Positions 44,195 to 52,790 of a stretch of DNA of 64,000 nucleotides are shown in pieces. Within the stretch, counting starts at the first letter, position 1. The number at the start of each line of letters is the position of its first letter. This DNA is from Sulfitobacter mediterraneus (lineage in GTDB: Bacteria; Pseudomonadota; Alphaproteobacteria; Rhodobacterales; Rhodobacteraceae): contig NZ_CP069004.1 in assembly GCF_016801775.1 (NCBI RefSeq), forward strand, positions 3,100,001 to 3,164,000, given 5' to 3'. The position numbers and the translations under genes were made by a program. The notes under the pieces are model-generated. The model searched no databases. It worked only from the letters and a program-made list of their open reading frames with translations, and was not told the DNA's origin.

Positions 44195-45717
44195 GCCGGT
44201 TGATCTTGGTGCTTGGGGATCAATTGTCCGAGGGGCTCAGCGCTTTGGCAGAGGCGGACAAGGACAGCGATATCGTGGTGATGGCCGAGGTTGCGGACGA
44301 GGCCGGCTATGTGCGTCATCACCCCAAGAAAATCGCGCTGGTCTTTGCTGCGATGCGCCAGTTTGCACATCAGTTGGAAGGGGGCGGCTGGGATCTGCGC
44401 TATACCCGGCTGGACGATACGCACAATGCCGGCTCCATCGTCGGAGAGCTGCTGCGCCGGGCGGAAGAGACCGGGGCGCAAGAGGTGGTCTGCACCGAGC
44501 CGGGAGAATGGCGGCTGATCGAAAAGCTGAAGTATGCGCCGATCAAGGTGCGGATGCTGCCCGATGACCGGTTTCTTGCGTCACATGCCGAATTCGAGGA
44601 CTGGGCCGAGGGGCGCAAAGCTTTGCGGATGGAGTATTTCTATCGCGAGATGCGGCGCAAAACCGGTTTGCTGATGGAAGGCGATGACCCCGCTGGCGGG
44701 CAGTGGAACTATGATCACGACAACCGCAAACCTGCACCGGACGACGTGGATTACGACGGGCCGTTGCGGTTTGAGCCCGACGCGCTCACCAAAGAGGTGC
44801 TCGAACTGGTAGAGGCACGGTTTGCCGACCATTTTGGTGATCTTTATCCCTTCGAATTTGCGACCACGCGAGCGCAGGCACTGAAGGCTTTGGATCACTT
44901 CGTCACCCATGCGCTGCCTAAATTCGGAGACTATCAGGATGCCATGTTGGAGGAACATGAGACCCTCTATCATGCGGTACTGTCGCCATATCTGAATATC
45001 GGTTTGCTGGGTCCGCTCGAGATTTGCCGGGCGGCGGAACAGGCTTGGCAGGACGGTGACGTGCCGATCAACGCTGCCGAGGGGTTCATCCGCCAGATCA
45101 TCGGCTGGCGCGAATATGTGCGGGGCATCTATTTTCTCGAAGGGCCAGACTATGTCACCCGGAATGCCTTGGGTCATAATCGGGATCTGCCTGACTTCTA
45201 CTGGGGCGCGGAAACAAAAATGAACTGTGTGGCCCATGCGGTGCGCCAGACCCAGACCAGTGCCTATGCCCATCACATTCAGCGGCTCATGGTGACGGGC
45301 AATTTTGCCCTTCTGGCCGGAGTGGACCCCGCGCAGGTGCATGAATGGTATCTGGAGGTTTACGCCGATGCGTTTGAATGGGTCGAGGCACCCAACACCA
45401 TCGGGATGAGCCAATTTGCCGATGGTGGGGTCATTGCCTCCAAGCCCTATGTGTCATCCGGGGCGTATATCAACCGGATGTCGAACTACTGCAAAGGTTG
45501 CGACTACAAGGTCAGTGTGAAGACGGGAGAGGGAGCCTGCCCTTTCAACCTGCTGTATTGGCATTTTCTGGACCGGCACCGGGACAGGTTCAAAGACAAT
45601 GCGCGGATGGGCAATATGTACCGCACATGGGATCGGATGGATGGTGACCGGCGCGAAACCGTTTTGAAAGATGCAGGCGAATGGCTTAAACGATTGGACG
45701 CAGGCGAAGTGGTTTAA
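44191..45717 (+). CDS. Fe-S cluster photolyase/cryptochrome (PhrB/CryB class)
   Basis: 508-residue FAD protein. RLILVLGDQLSEGLSAL is the N-terminal photolyase fold. Cysteines 346, 434, 437 and 450 have spacing 88-3-13, the same as the [4Fe-4S] ligands of Agrobacterium PhrB (350, 438, 441, 454). The GWREYVRGIYFLEGPDYV segment and MVTGNFALLAGVDPAQVHEWY bind FAD. This class repairs (6-4) photoproducts and uses a ribolumazine antenna; CryB of Rhodobacter is a close relative with regulatory roles. Repair and signalling roles are both possible. GTG 44191 is used; GTG 44188 is adjacent. Confidence 0.95.
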   Translation: MSRLILVLGDQLSEGLSALAEADKDSDIVVMAEVADEAGYVRHHPKKIALVFAAMRQFAHQLEGGGWDLRYTRLDDTHNAGSIVGELLRRAEETGAQEVVCTEPGEWRLIEKLKYAPIKVRMLPDDRFLASHAEFEDWAEGRKALRMEYFYREMRRKTGLLMEGDDPAGGQWNYDHDNRKPAPDDVDYDGPLRFEPDALTKEVLELVEARFADHFGDLYPFEFATTRAQALKALDHFVTHALPKFGDYQDAMLEEHETLYHAVLSPYLNIGLLGPLEICRAAEQAWQDGDVPINAAEGFIRQIIGWREYVRGIYFLEGPDYVTRNALGHNRDLPDFYWGAETKMNCVAHAVRQTQTSAYAHHIQRLMVTGNFALLAGVDPAQVHEWYLEVYADAFEWVEAPNTIGMSQFADGGVIASKPYVSSGAYINRMSNYCKGCDYKVSVKTGEGACPFNLLYWHFLDRHRDRFKDNARMGNMYRTWDRMDGDRRETVLKDAGEWLKRLDAGEVV

Positions 45718-45732
45718 GCCAGGATCCTGCCC

Positions 45733-46158
45733 CTAGGCTTCCCCGTCCGTGATCAGCCAATCGTCCAGCGTTGCCTTGACAGGGGCCGGCCAGGGCACGG
45801 AGGTATGTTTGTCCAGATCAGAGGCCGCGAGAACCTGTGTGCTGTTCCAACGTTTTTCGCCCTTGCAGCTGATCTCGTGCTTGAGGGTTACAGAGGACCG
45901 TCCGACGCGCACAACCCGCAGTTCAAACGTCAGGGTTTGGCCAAACAGCGATGGGATCGAGAAATCGCAGGTCAGGTGAACCGTGGGTGTGCCCCAGCGC
46001 TCTTTCCAGATGATTTCATGCCAAGGATAGCCGATGTGCGCCCAGTATTCCTCGTTCACGCCGTTCAGAAGATTGAGGTAGGAGGGGAAATAGGCGGTGC
46101 CCGAAATATCGCAATCGCCAAATCGCAGTTCGCGGTCGGTGACAAATACCTTGCCCAT
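45733..46158 (-). CDS. Acyl-CoA thioesterase, hotdog fold (4HBT-like)
   Basis: 141 residues. ELRFGDCDISGTAYFPSYL contains the Asp of the 4-hydroxybenzoyl-CoA thioesterase motif, and IPSLFGQTLTFELRVVRVG follows. The function is thioester hydrolysis of an unidentified acyl-CoA. A short region of unassigned sequence separates it from the monooxygenase gene. Convergent with the photolyase. Confidence 0.88.
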   Translation of the reverse strand: MGKVFVTDRELRFGDCDISGTAYFPSYLNLLNGVNEEYWAHIGYPWHEIIWKERWGTPTVHLTCDFSIPSLFGQTLTFELRVVRVGRSSVTLKHEISCKGEKRWNSTQVLAASDLDKHTSVPWPAPVKATLDDWLITDGEA

Positions 46159-46233
46159 GCTGCAGGGCTCCTTTGGTTGTGATCCGGCCCCTGTTTAGCG
46201 TGAAACACGGGCCGGTCACAATGCAGCGCAGGA

Positions 46234-46578
46234 TCAGCCGTGGCTGGCGCGGCTGTCGTCCGGTGCCTCGTCGCGGTCGGACAGGCCATAATCGCGGATC
46301 ACATGGGCGATGCGCAGATGATAATCGGTAAAAATACTCGCCCGCCCCCTGGCCTGCGCCTTGCGATGGGCTGCCAGTTTGCGCCAGTTTTGCACGGCTT
46401 CTTCATCGCGGAAGAATGACAGGGACAACAACTTGTCCGGGTTGGTCAGACTTTGAAACCTTTCGACAGAGATAAACCCGTCCACCTGATCGACCAGCGG
46501 TTTCATCTCAGCGGCAAGGTCGAGGTAATCGTCTTTGCGGTCCGGGTGCGGCATCACTTCGAATATTACAGCGATCAT
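46234..46578 (-). CDS. Antibiotic biosynthesis monooxygenase (ABM)-family protein
   Basis: 114 residues. IAVIFEVMPHPDRKDDYLDLA and DKLLSLSFFRDEEAVQNWR are typical of the ABM dimeric alpha-beta barrel (WRKLAAHRKAQ follows). Many members are cofactor-free monooxygenases or haem-degrading-like proteins, but the activity of this one is not known. It overlaps the NIPSNAP gene by four bases (ATGA), so the pair is coupled. Confidence 0.87.
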   Translation of the reverse strand: MIAVIFEVMPHPDRKDDYLDLAAEMKPLVDQVDGFISVERFQSLTNPDKLLSLSFFRDEEAVQNWRKLAAHRKAQARGRASIFTDYHLRIAHVIRDYGLSDRDEAPDDSRASHG

Positions 46579-46898
46579 TTTTGCGCTCCATGCGGTGTGG
46601 ACACCAGCTTGAGAAAGGTCCGGTCCTCGCGCAAGAGGAACTTTTCGGATTGGGCAAACTCATAATTCTCGCGGCCCAGCGGATCTGCGGCCAACCGGGC
46701 GCGATAGGCCTCATAAGCGGCCAGATCCGGGATGTTATAGATGCCATAGGCAAGGGTGCTGGACCCTTCGTGAGGGGCGTAATAACCGATCAGATCGGCG
46801 CCGCAGCGCGGGATCGCCTGACCCCAGTTGCGGGCGTATTGTTCGAAGGCGGCTTTCTTGGTGGGATCGATGTGGTATTTGATGATGCAGGTCAGCAT
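46575..46898 (-). CDS. NIPSNAP family protein
   Basis: 107 residues: LTCIIKYHIDPTKKAAFEQYA and IGYYAPHEGSSTLAYGIYNIPD match the NIPSNAP-type dimeric alpha-beta barrel, related to ABM proteins. Coupled upstream of the ABM gene and divergent from an ArsR-type regulator 70 bases away. A GGAGACACCC site precedes the ATG. Function unknown; the pairing with ABM suggests a two-barrel complex acting on a hydrophobic or reactive small molecule. Confidence 0.85.
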   Translation of the reverse strand: MLTCIIKYHIDPTKKAAFEQYARNWGQAIPRCGADLIGYYAPHEGSSTLAYGIYNIPDLAAYEAYRARLAADPLGRENYEFAQSEKFLLREDRTFLKLVSTPHGAQK

Positions 46899-46946
46899 GG
46901 GTGTCTCCTTGTTGCTGGCCCGGTTCTAGCGGATTGATCGGCGGCA

Positions 46947-46970
46947 ATGCTTCGGCTATGGTCGAAGTAT
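46947..46970. promoter_or_regulatory. Likely operator of the ArsR-type regulator
   Basis: ATGCTTCG (46947-46954), eight bases, CGAAGTAT (46963-46970): a palindrome with one mismatch. It overlaps the regulator's own start codon (46969) and lies in the divergent gap with the NIPSNAP gene, as expected for an autoregulated ArsR-type repressor. Confidence 0.55.
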
Positions 46971-47652
46971 GAAAGACGGCCCAGACATATCCCGCATTGC
47001 GGCGCTGATCGGTGATCCGGCCCGCGCCAATATCCTGACCGCGCTGATGGCGGGCAAGGCCCTGACCGCGACCGAACTGGCCGGAGAGGCGGGCGTGACC
47101 GTGCAAACCGCCAGCGCCCATTTGTCCAAACTGGAGGCGGCGGAGATGATCCAGTGCCGCAAATCCGGGCGGCACAAGTATTTCACGCTTGGCAATGACG
47201 ATGTGGCCCATGCGCTTGAGGCGCTGATGGGATTGGCGGCCGGCGCTGGGCATCTGCGCACCCGCACCGGCCCCCGCGATGCGGCGCTGCGCGAGGCGCG
47301 GGTTTGCTACAGCCACTTGGCGGGCGAGAAGGGCATCGCGCTCTATCAGGGTTTATTGGCGCGCGGGATGCTGCATGAAACCGGAGAGTCGGTGAGCCTC
47401 ACCCCAAAAGGTGAAGTGTTCTTGACAGAATTCGGTGTTGATCTGGCCGCGCTCAAACGCAGCAAAACCCCGCTCTGCCGGTCCTGTCTGGATTGGAGTG
47501 CGCGGCAAACCCATCTGGCGGGCAGTGTCGGACGGGCCATTCTGGCGCAGATGCAGACCCTCGGCTGGGCACAACGCGAAGACGGTACACGGGTGGTCCG
47601 GTTCTCGCCCAAAGGTGAGGCCGCATTTCGGGATGCTTTTGGCCCGGTCTAG
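46969..47652 (+). CDS. ArsR-type winged-helix transcriptional regulator
   Basis: 227 residues. The first 90 form an ArsR-like winged helix: ISRIAALIGDPARANILTALM, ATELAGEAGVTVQTASAHLSKL (recognition helix) and RKSGRHKYFTLG (wing). The C-terminal 130 residues carry a Cys pair (LCRSCLDW near residue 166) and a second helix-turn-helix-like module (LTPKGEVFLTEFG). The longer C-terminal part suggests ligand or metal sensing beyond a minimal ArsR. Divergent from NIPSNAP-ABM, which it probably controls. Confidence 0.88.
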   Translation: MKDGPDISRIAALIGDPARANILTALMAGKALTATELAGEAGVTVQTASAHLSKLEAAEMIQCRKSGRHKYFTLGNDDVAHALEALMGLAAGAGHLRTRTGPRDAALREARVCYSHLAGEKGIALYQGLLARGMLHETGESVSLTPKGEVFLTEFGVDLAALKRSKTPLCRSCLDWSARQTHLAGSVGRAILAQMQTLGWAQREDGTRVVRFSPKGEAAFRDAFGPV

Positions 47653-48449
47653 AGCTGGCCTTCGGCCTTCAGCCGCTTCAATGCATAGCCAAGGTGCCTG
47701 GTGCTAAACGAATGCCCGCCCGGAAACAGGCAATATTCCAGAATATTGCCGGATGCGTTCTTGCGGGTCTTACAGGACAGGTTCAGCGGCTTGCTTTGCG
47801 CGGGATTCCCGAAACCTCCAAACTCGCGGTATTGGGACAGCGCATCCATAACCCGGCCCTGATGTGTCTCGCCAATGGGGCGGCCATTCAAGGGGACTGT
47901 CCGATCTGCATCGCCGTGGATGTGCAAAATGCTGCGGGCCGGTGCGGTGCAATTTGCGGGCGGTTCCTTCCAGTAGGTGCCGGAAAACGGGACAAAGGCG
48001 GCGAAGGGCTGCGGGTGCAGGCAGGCCAGATACCACACCATCATGCCGCCCGCGCTGAAGCCGCTGGCCACAACGCGGGACGGATCGATGTCGAAACGGT
48101 TGGTGGCATCGGCGAGGACCGCATCGAAATAGGCAAATTCTGCCGCGCCGGTGCTGTCCATGGTGCGCGGCCCGTTGGGCAGGTTCCAAGAACCATTCAC
48201 ACCCTGCGCCGCGATCAGGGCCAATCCGGCCTCCGATGCCATCCGCCGCAAGGCGCGGTTGCGCATCACCCCGGCGGCGCTGCCGCGATAGCCGTGCGCC
48301 CAGATCAACGCGCCGACGGGGCCGGTGCCCGCGTGATCCTGCGGCATGGAGATCCGATAGGACCGTTCACCGATGCGGCAATCACTGTCGGGTCCGCAGG
48401 CAAGGGCCGGGGTCGCAAGGAGGCTCAAAAGCAGGGCAAGAATACGCAT
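47649..48449 (-). CDS. Secreted PHB-depolymerase/feruloyl-esterase-like hydrolase
   Basis: 266 residues from ATG 48449. RILALLLSLLATPALAC is a Sec signal peptide. The mature part has ALIWAHGYRGSAAGVMRN, VASGFSAGGMMVWYLACLHP (GFSAG nucleophile) and SILHIHGDADRTVPLNG. The layout is that of the LpqC/poly(3-hydroxybutyrate)-depolymerase group. Whether it acts on PHB, feruloyl esters or another ester is not clear. It overlaps the ArsR gene's end by four bases on the opposite strand. Confidence 0.85.
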   Translation of the reverse strand: MRILALLLSLLATPALACGPDSDCRIGERSYRISMPQDHAGTGPVGALIWAHGYRGSAAGVMRNRALRRMASEAGLALIAAQGVNGSWNLPNGPRTMDSTGAAEFAYFDAVLADATNRFDIDPSRVVASGFSAGGMMVWYLACLHPQPFAAFVPFSGTYWKEPPANCTAPARSILHIHGDADRTVPLNGRPIGETHQGRVMDALSQYREFGGFGNPAQSKPLNLSCKTRKNASGNILEYCLFPGGHSFSTRHLGYALKRLKAEGQL

Positions 48450-48481
48450 GAGGGGCAGAGTGCAACGCCCCGCGCCTAGGC

Positions 48482-49006
48482 TCAATTCACATCCCCGTGC
48501 ACTGCCGCCTTGCGCAGGGCATTGGCCTCTGCCGCCAGATCATCCACGGATCGGTCTTTCAGGATCAGCTCAGGAATAACGATATGATAGCCGCTGCTGC
48601 GCCCGTTGGACCATGAGGTCAGCCGCCGCCAAGCGGTTTGCCGGTCCCGAAAGGCGATGGGGTCATGCAGGGCAAAGCCTAAAAACCGATGCCCCTTCTG
48701 GCCGGTGATCACGCCGATGTCCTTGATCTCCACCCATTCTGCCGGTTCGGCGTAATAGCCAGAGATGCCATTTTGATCCATGCGCAGCGCCATAGGCGCA
48801 CGCAGGGCAACACCGACAAAGTAGAACGTCAACGCGGCACAACCGGCCCCTACTGCGAACGTGACAAAAGGCAATGCGTCCAGCGGGGCGGCGCGTGTCA
48901 GGGCCAGACCGAAAAAGCCCAAACAGAACACCGCCAACACCGCAAAGGAGCCGGCGATCATCAGAGATCTGCTGCGCCGGGTCTGCACAAGGATCGGCGG
49001 CGTCAT
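48482..49006 (-). CDS. STM3941-like membrane protein, hypothetical
   Basis: 174 residues: two N-terminal helices (SLMIAGSFAVLAVFCLGFFGL and LPFVTFAVGAGCAALTFYFVGVAL), then a soluble part (MDQNGISGYYAEPAEWVEIKDIG) typical of bacterial PH-like domain proteins of the STM3941 type. Function unknown. It sits five bases after the nadE stop and 32 bases before the depolymerase start, so probably belongs to the nadE transcript. Confidence 0.7.
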   Translation of the reverse strand: MTPPILVQTRRSRSLMIAGSFAVLAVFCLGFFGLALTRAAPLDALPFVTFAVGAGCAALTFYFVGVALRAPMALRMDQNGISGYYAEPAEWVEIKDIGVITGQKGHRFLGFALHDPIAFRDRQTAWRRLTSWSNGRSSGYHIVIPELILKDRSVDDLAAEANALRKAAVHGDVN

Positions 49007-49010
49007 CGCC

Positions 49011-50669
49011 CTAGCTCGGATCGCGCCAGCGGTTCACAATCGGGTAGCGCCGATCCAGCCAAAACGCCCCTTTGGTCAGACGCGGACCGGGGGCGGACTG
49101 GAACCGTTTGTATTCGGAAATATAGATCAGATGTTCGACCTTCTTTGCGATATCGCGGTCGAATCCGGCCGCAACACAATCCTCGATCGAGCCGTCCTGA
49201 TCCACCAGAATATTCAGGATCGCGTCCAGCACTGGATAATCCGGCAGGCTGTCGCTGTCTTTTTGATCCTCGCGCAATTCGGCGGTGGGCGGCTTGGTGA
49301 TGATCCGGTCCGGGATCATCTCGCCTTCCGGCCCCATCATCCAGTCGCGGTAATTGGCATTGCGCCAGCGGCAGGTCTCAAACACGCGGGTTTTGTACAT
49401 GTCCTTGATCGGGTTATAGCCCCCCGACATATCGCCGTAGATCGTGGCATAGCCAACCGCAACCTCAGACTTGTTGCCGGTGGTCAACAGCATTTCACCA
49501 AATTTGTTGGACATCGCCATCAACAACAATCCACGCAGACGCGATTGGATGTTTTCCTCGGTCAAACCGGGCTCATACCCTTCGAACAACGGGGCAAGCG
49601 TATTGGTTATCGCGGCGCGGCCTTCGGAGATTGGCACGTAATCGTAACGGCAGCCCAAAGCCTTGGCGACCGCTTCGGCATCATCGAGCGATGCTTGTGA
49701 TGTGTATTCGGACGGCAGCATCACACAGCGCACGTTGTCTGCGCCAAGTGCGTCCACTGCGATGGTGGCAACAATGGCGCTGTCGATGCCGCCTGACAGA
49801 CCCAACAGCACCTTCTTGAACCCGGTTTTGCGCATGTAATCGCGCAGGCCCAGCACCATCACGCGGTAATCTTGCTCCCAGGCATCGGGCAAATGCGCCA
49901 GATCCTGCTGCACCACGCGCCAGCCTTCTGGGGTGCGTTCCAGATCGACATGGGTGATCTGCCGTTCAAACGCGGGCAGTTGCATGGCCAGTTTTCCGCC
50001 GGGGTTCAGGGCAAAGGATGCACCATCAAAGACCTGATCGTCCTGCCCGCCGATCATATTGAGGTAAATCAGTGGCAGGCCGGTCTCGATCACCCGCGCG
50101 ACCATCACGTTCATGCGGGTTTCCATCTTGTTGCGATAGTAGGGCGATCCATTGGGCACCAGCAGGAACTCCGCCCCGGTTTCCTCAAGCGTTTCGGCCA
50201 CATCCGGGTGCCAGGCATCCTCGCATATCGGTGATCCGATGCGGGTGTTGCCAACGGAGTATGGTCCACCCAACGGTCCGGCATCAAAGATGCGCACCTC
50301 GTCAAAAACGGTCTCGTTCGGCAGATTGTATTTGAGCGACCGGCTGGCGATTTTGCCGCCTTTCAGGATCAAATAGGCATTATACAGCGCGGTGCCTTCG
50401 GCCCACGGCGCCCCAATGGCCAATGCGGGGCCATCCGCACAATCGGCGGCCAATGCCTCAATATGGGTCATCACATCCAGCTGGAACGCGCGTTTCATCA
50501 CCAGATCCTGCGCGTTGTACCCGGTGATGAACATCTCCGGCAGGGCTACGAGATCGGCGCCTGCCTCCTTGCCCGCTTGCCATGCCTCGCGGGCCAACGC
50601 GGCATTGCCTGCCAAATCTCCGACGGTCGGGTTCAACTGACCCAAGGTGATGCGAAACCGGTCTGCCAT
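49011..50669 (-). CDS. nadE: Glutamine-dependent NAD+ synthetase
   Basis: 552-residue two-domain enzyme for the last step of NAD synthesis. The N-terminal nitrilase domain supplies ammonia from glutamine: LVALPEMFITGYN (Glu), SLKYNLPNETVFDE (Lys) and IGSPICEDAWHP (Cys) form the triad. The C-terminal domain has the pyrophosphatase loop LGLSGGIDSAIVATIAVDAL near residue 290. ATG 50669. It heads a transcript that may include the PH-like membrane protein and the depolymerase-like gene. Confidence 0.97.
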   Translation of the reverse strand: MADRFRITLGQLNPTVGDLAGNAALAREAWQAGKEAGADLVALPEMFITGYNAQDLVMKRAFQLDVMTHIEALAADCADGPALAIGAPWAEGTALYNAYLILKGGKIASRSLKYNLPNETVFDEVRIFDAGPLGGPYSVGNTRIGSPICEDAWHPDVAETLEETGAEFLLVPNGSPYYRNKMETRMNVMVARVIETGLPLIYLNMIGGQDDQVFDGASFALNPGGKLAMQLPAFERQITHVDLERTPEGWRVVQQDLAHLPDAWEQDYRVMVLGLRDYMRKTGFKKVLLGLSGGIDSAIVATIAVDALGADNVRCVMLPSEYTSQASLDDAEAVAKALGCRYDYVPISEGRAAITNTLAPLFEGYEPGLTEENIQSRLRGLLLMAMSNKFGEMLLTTGNKSEVAVGYATIYGDMSGGYNPIKDMYKTRVFETCRWRNANYRDWMMGPEGEMIPDRIITKPPTAELREDQKDSDSLPDYPVLDAILNILVDQDGSIEDCVAAGFDRDIAKKVEHLIYISEYKRFQSAPGPRLTKGAFWLDRRYPIVNRWRDPS

Positions 50670-50760
50670 GCGCTGCCTCGATAGAAAAATACGTCTGACC
50701 TGTGATGTAGCAGATCAACGCCGGGGGAAAACCCCAATCGCGTCCAAGTGCCGCGCCGGA

Positions 50761-51186
50761 TCAGCGCGGAGGCAGCCGTTCGAACGCGGGAAGACCCTCA
50801 GGAACAAGGTGAAACGGTTGTTGATCCACCATGTAGATCGCCGCTTTGGCCGCGCCAAAACGGGAGGGTTCATCCAGCGTCCCTACCTTGAGCACGACAT
50901 GATCCCGCGCAGGCAGTTTCGTGAGAATATGCGTTCCGCATTGCCCGCAGAAACATCTGGTGACGGCGCCTTCCAGATCTGGCCGAGTGAACTCTTTCGG
51001 GGTGCCTTTGGTCCAGTGGAGACCGTCTTTGGGCATCATCATGAAATAGTTTGGCCCGCCGCCTGAGAAGTACTGACATTCGCGGCAATGGCATTGCGCC
51101 TTGAAAACCGGCTTGCCCTCGGCGGCATATTGCAATGCGCCGCAATAGCAGCGGCCCGTGTATTGGGTTTGGGTGTCATCGGTCAT
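50761..51186 (-). CDS. GFA family (glutathione-dependent formaldehyde-activating-like) protein
   Basis: 141 residues from ATG 51186. Zinc-binding cysteines are in GRCYCGALQY, QCHCRECQYFSGG and RCFCGQCGTHI. GFA enzymes were once thought to catalyse condensation of formaldehyde and glutathione; that activity is disputed, and most members bind zinc with unknown function. The 188 bases to the divergent MORN gene hold no clear feature. Confidence 0.88.
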   Translation of the reverse strand: MTDDTQTQYTGRCYCGALQYAAEGKPVFKAQCHCRECQYFSGGGPNYFMMMPKDGLHWTKGTPKEFTRPDLEGAVTRCFCGQCGTHILTKLPARDHVVLKVGTLDEPSRFGAAKAAIYMVDQQPFHLVPEGLPAFERLPPR

Positions 51187-51380
51187 GGAAATCTCCTGAA
51201 TCTGGGGGTAGCCTAGGCCGCTTTTCCAAGGGGGTCGAGGGCCGCAATCCGCTTGCGTCCTTACCCAGACAAAAGACGATTGCCCCCTTTGGCCCCATTG
51301 CATAGGCTACCGTTCAAAGGTCGCAGGGGGTGCGACCCAAACCGATCCGGCGCAGTTTCGCGTGAAATGCAGGTATGTCC

Positions 51381-52769
51381 ATGACGCTCCGTTCCTTGTT
51401 GCTTTGTCTCTCGTTGTTGCCCTTGCCCGCCTTGGCGCAGGATGGGCAGGTCCAGACCAAACAATATGACGATGGCGGGATCTACGAGGGCAGTTTCCGC
51501 GGCGGATTGCAGCACGGGCAAGGCAGCTACAAATTGCCCAACGGCTATGAATACAGCGGCAATTGGGAAGACGGAGAAATCAAAGGCGAAGGCGTGGCCC
51601 GTTTTCCCAACGGGTCGGTCTATGAGGGCAACTTTGCCAAGGGCAAGCCGGACGGTTTTGGCAAGATCACCTTTGCCGATGGCGGCACCTATGAAGGGGA
51701 ATGGGAGGCTGGCGCGATCATGGGGCAGGGCGTTGCGCTTTATGCCAATGGGGTGCGTTATGAGGGACAGTTCCGCAATGCCAAACACCACGGCAAAGGC
51801 GTGATGCAAAGCCCAGGCGGTTATGAATATAAGGGCGATTGGGTGGACGGGGCCAAACACGGTGTTGGCACGATCACCTATCCTGATGGTGCGGTCTATG
51901 ACGGTGATATCCGGCAGGGCAAGCGCCACGGCACCGGAACGCTGACCATGCCCGATGGGCTGATCTACGTGGGCTCATGGAAAGACGGCCAGATTGATGG
52001 CACTGGCAAGCTGACCCAAGCCAATGGCGATGTTTACGAAGGCATCCTTGTCAGTGGCCGCCGCGAGGGCCGCGGCAAGGTCACCTATGCCAACGGTGAT
52101 ACCTATGAGGGCACATTCAAGGACGACCGCCGCGATGGGCAGGGCACCTTCACCGGCGCGGACGGCTATGTTTACACCGGCTCCTGGGTGGCGGGCCAGA
52201 TCGAGGGGCAGGGGACAGTCACCTATCCGGACGGGTCGGTATATGTTGGGTCGTTCCGCAATGATCTGGCCGATGGCGAGGGGAAGATCACCTATCCTGA
52301 TGGTTCCACCTACGAAGGGGATTGGGCCGGCGGTGTGATTGAAGGGCAGGGCAAGGCGACCTATCCCAATGGCGTCGTTTACGAGGGCAGCTTTAAAAAT
52401 GCCCGGAACGACGGACAGGGCGTCATGACCTACGCAGATGGTTATCGCTATGAGGGCACATGGAAAGACGGCCAGCGGCACGGACAGGGCAAGGCGACCT
52501 ACCCTGACGGGACGATCTATGTGGGCGAGTTTGACATGGGCCAACGCCACGGCACCGGCAACATCACCATGGCGAGCGGTTTTGTCTATGAGGGCCAATG
52601 GTTCCGGGGCGAGATCGAAGGTCAGGGCAAAGCGACCTATGCCAACGGTGATGTCTATGAGGGTACCTTCAAGGCCGGCAAACGGCAGGGCGCGGGCACC
52701 ATGCGCTATGCCACCGGCGAAGAGGCCAGTGGAGATTGGGAGAACGGCGCGCTGAACGACGGCGGCTGA
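51381..52769 (+). CDS. MORN-repeat protein, exported
   Basis: 462 residues from ATG 51381. TLRSLLLCLSLLPLPALAQ is a Sec signal peptide. The mature protein is 18 consecutive 23-residue MORN repeats, consensus YEGxFxxGxxHGxGxxxYPDG, plus a partial nineteenth. The repeats are uniform in length, giving 69-base tandem periodicity in the DNA. MORN arrays form long beta-hairpin rods that bind lipids or scaffold proteins; in this compartment a peptidoglycan or outer-membrane partner is plausible but unproven. It is followed by DUF1801. Confidence 0.9.
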   Translation: MTLRSLLLCLSLLPLPALAQDGQVQTKQYDDGGIYEGSFRGGLQHGQGSYKLPNGYEYSGNWEDGEIKGEGVARFPNGSVYEGNFAKGKPDGFGKITFADGGTYEGEWEAGAIMGQGVALYANGVRYEGQFRNAKHHGKGVMQSPGGYEYKGDWVDGAKHGVGTITYPDGAVYDGDIRQGKRHGTGTLTMPDGLIYVGSWKDGQIDGTGKLTQANGDVYEGILVSGRREGRGKVTYANGDTYEGTFKDDRRDGQGTFTGADGYVYTGSWVAGQIEGQGTVTYPDGSVYVGSFRNDLADGEGKITYPDGSTYEGDWAGGVIEGQGKATYPNGVVYEGSFKNARNDGQGVMTYADGYRYEGTWKDGQRHGQGKATYPDGTIYVGEFDMGQRHGTGNITMASGFVYEGQWFRGEIEGQGKATYANGDVYEGTFKAGKRQGAGTMRYATGEEASGDWENGALNDGG

Positions 52770-52790
52770 CCCGGACGACAAGGACGATCG

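Noticed and set aside
51381..52769. 69-base tandem periodicity considered as a CRISPR or satellite array
   Set aside because: The units are translated without spacers, vary in base sequence and encode MORN motifs.
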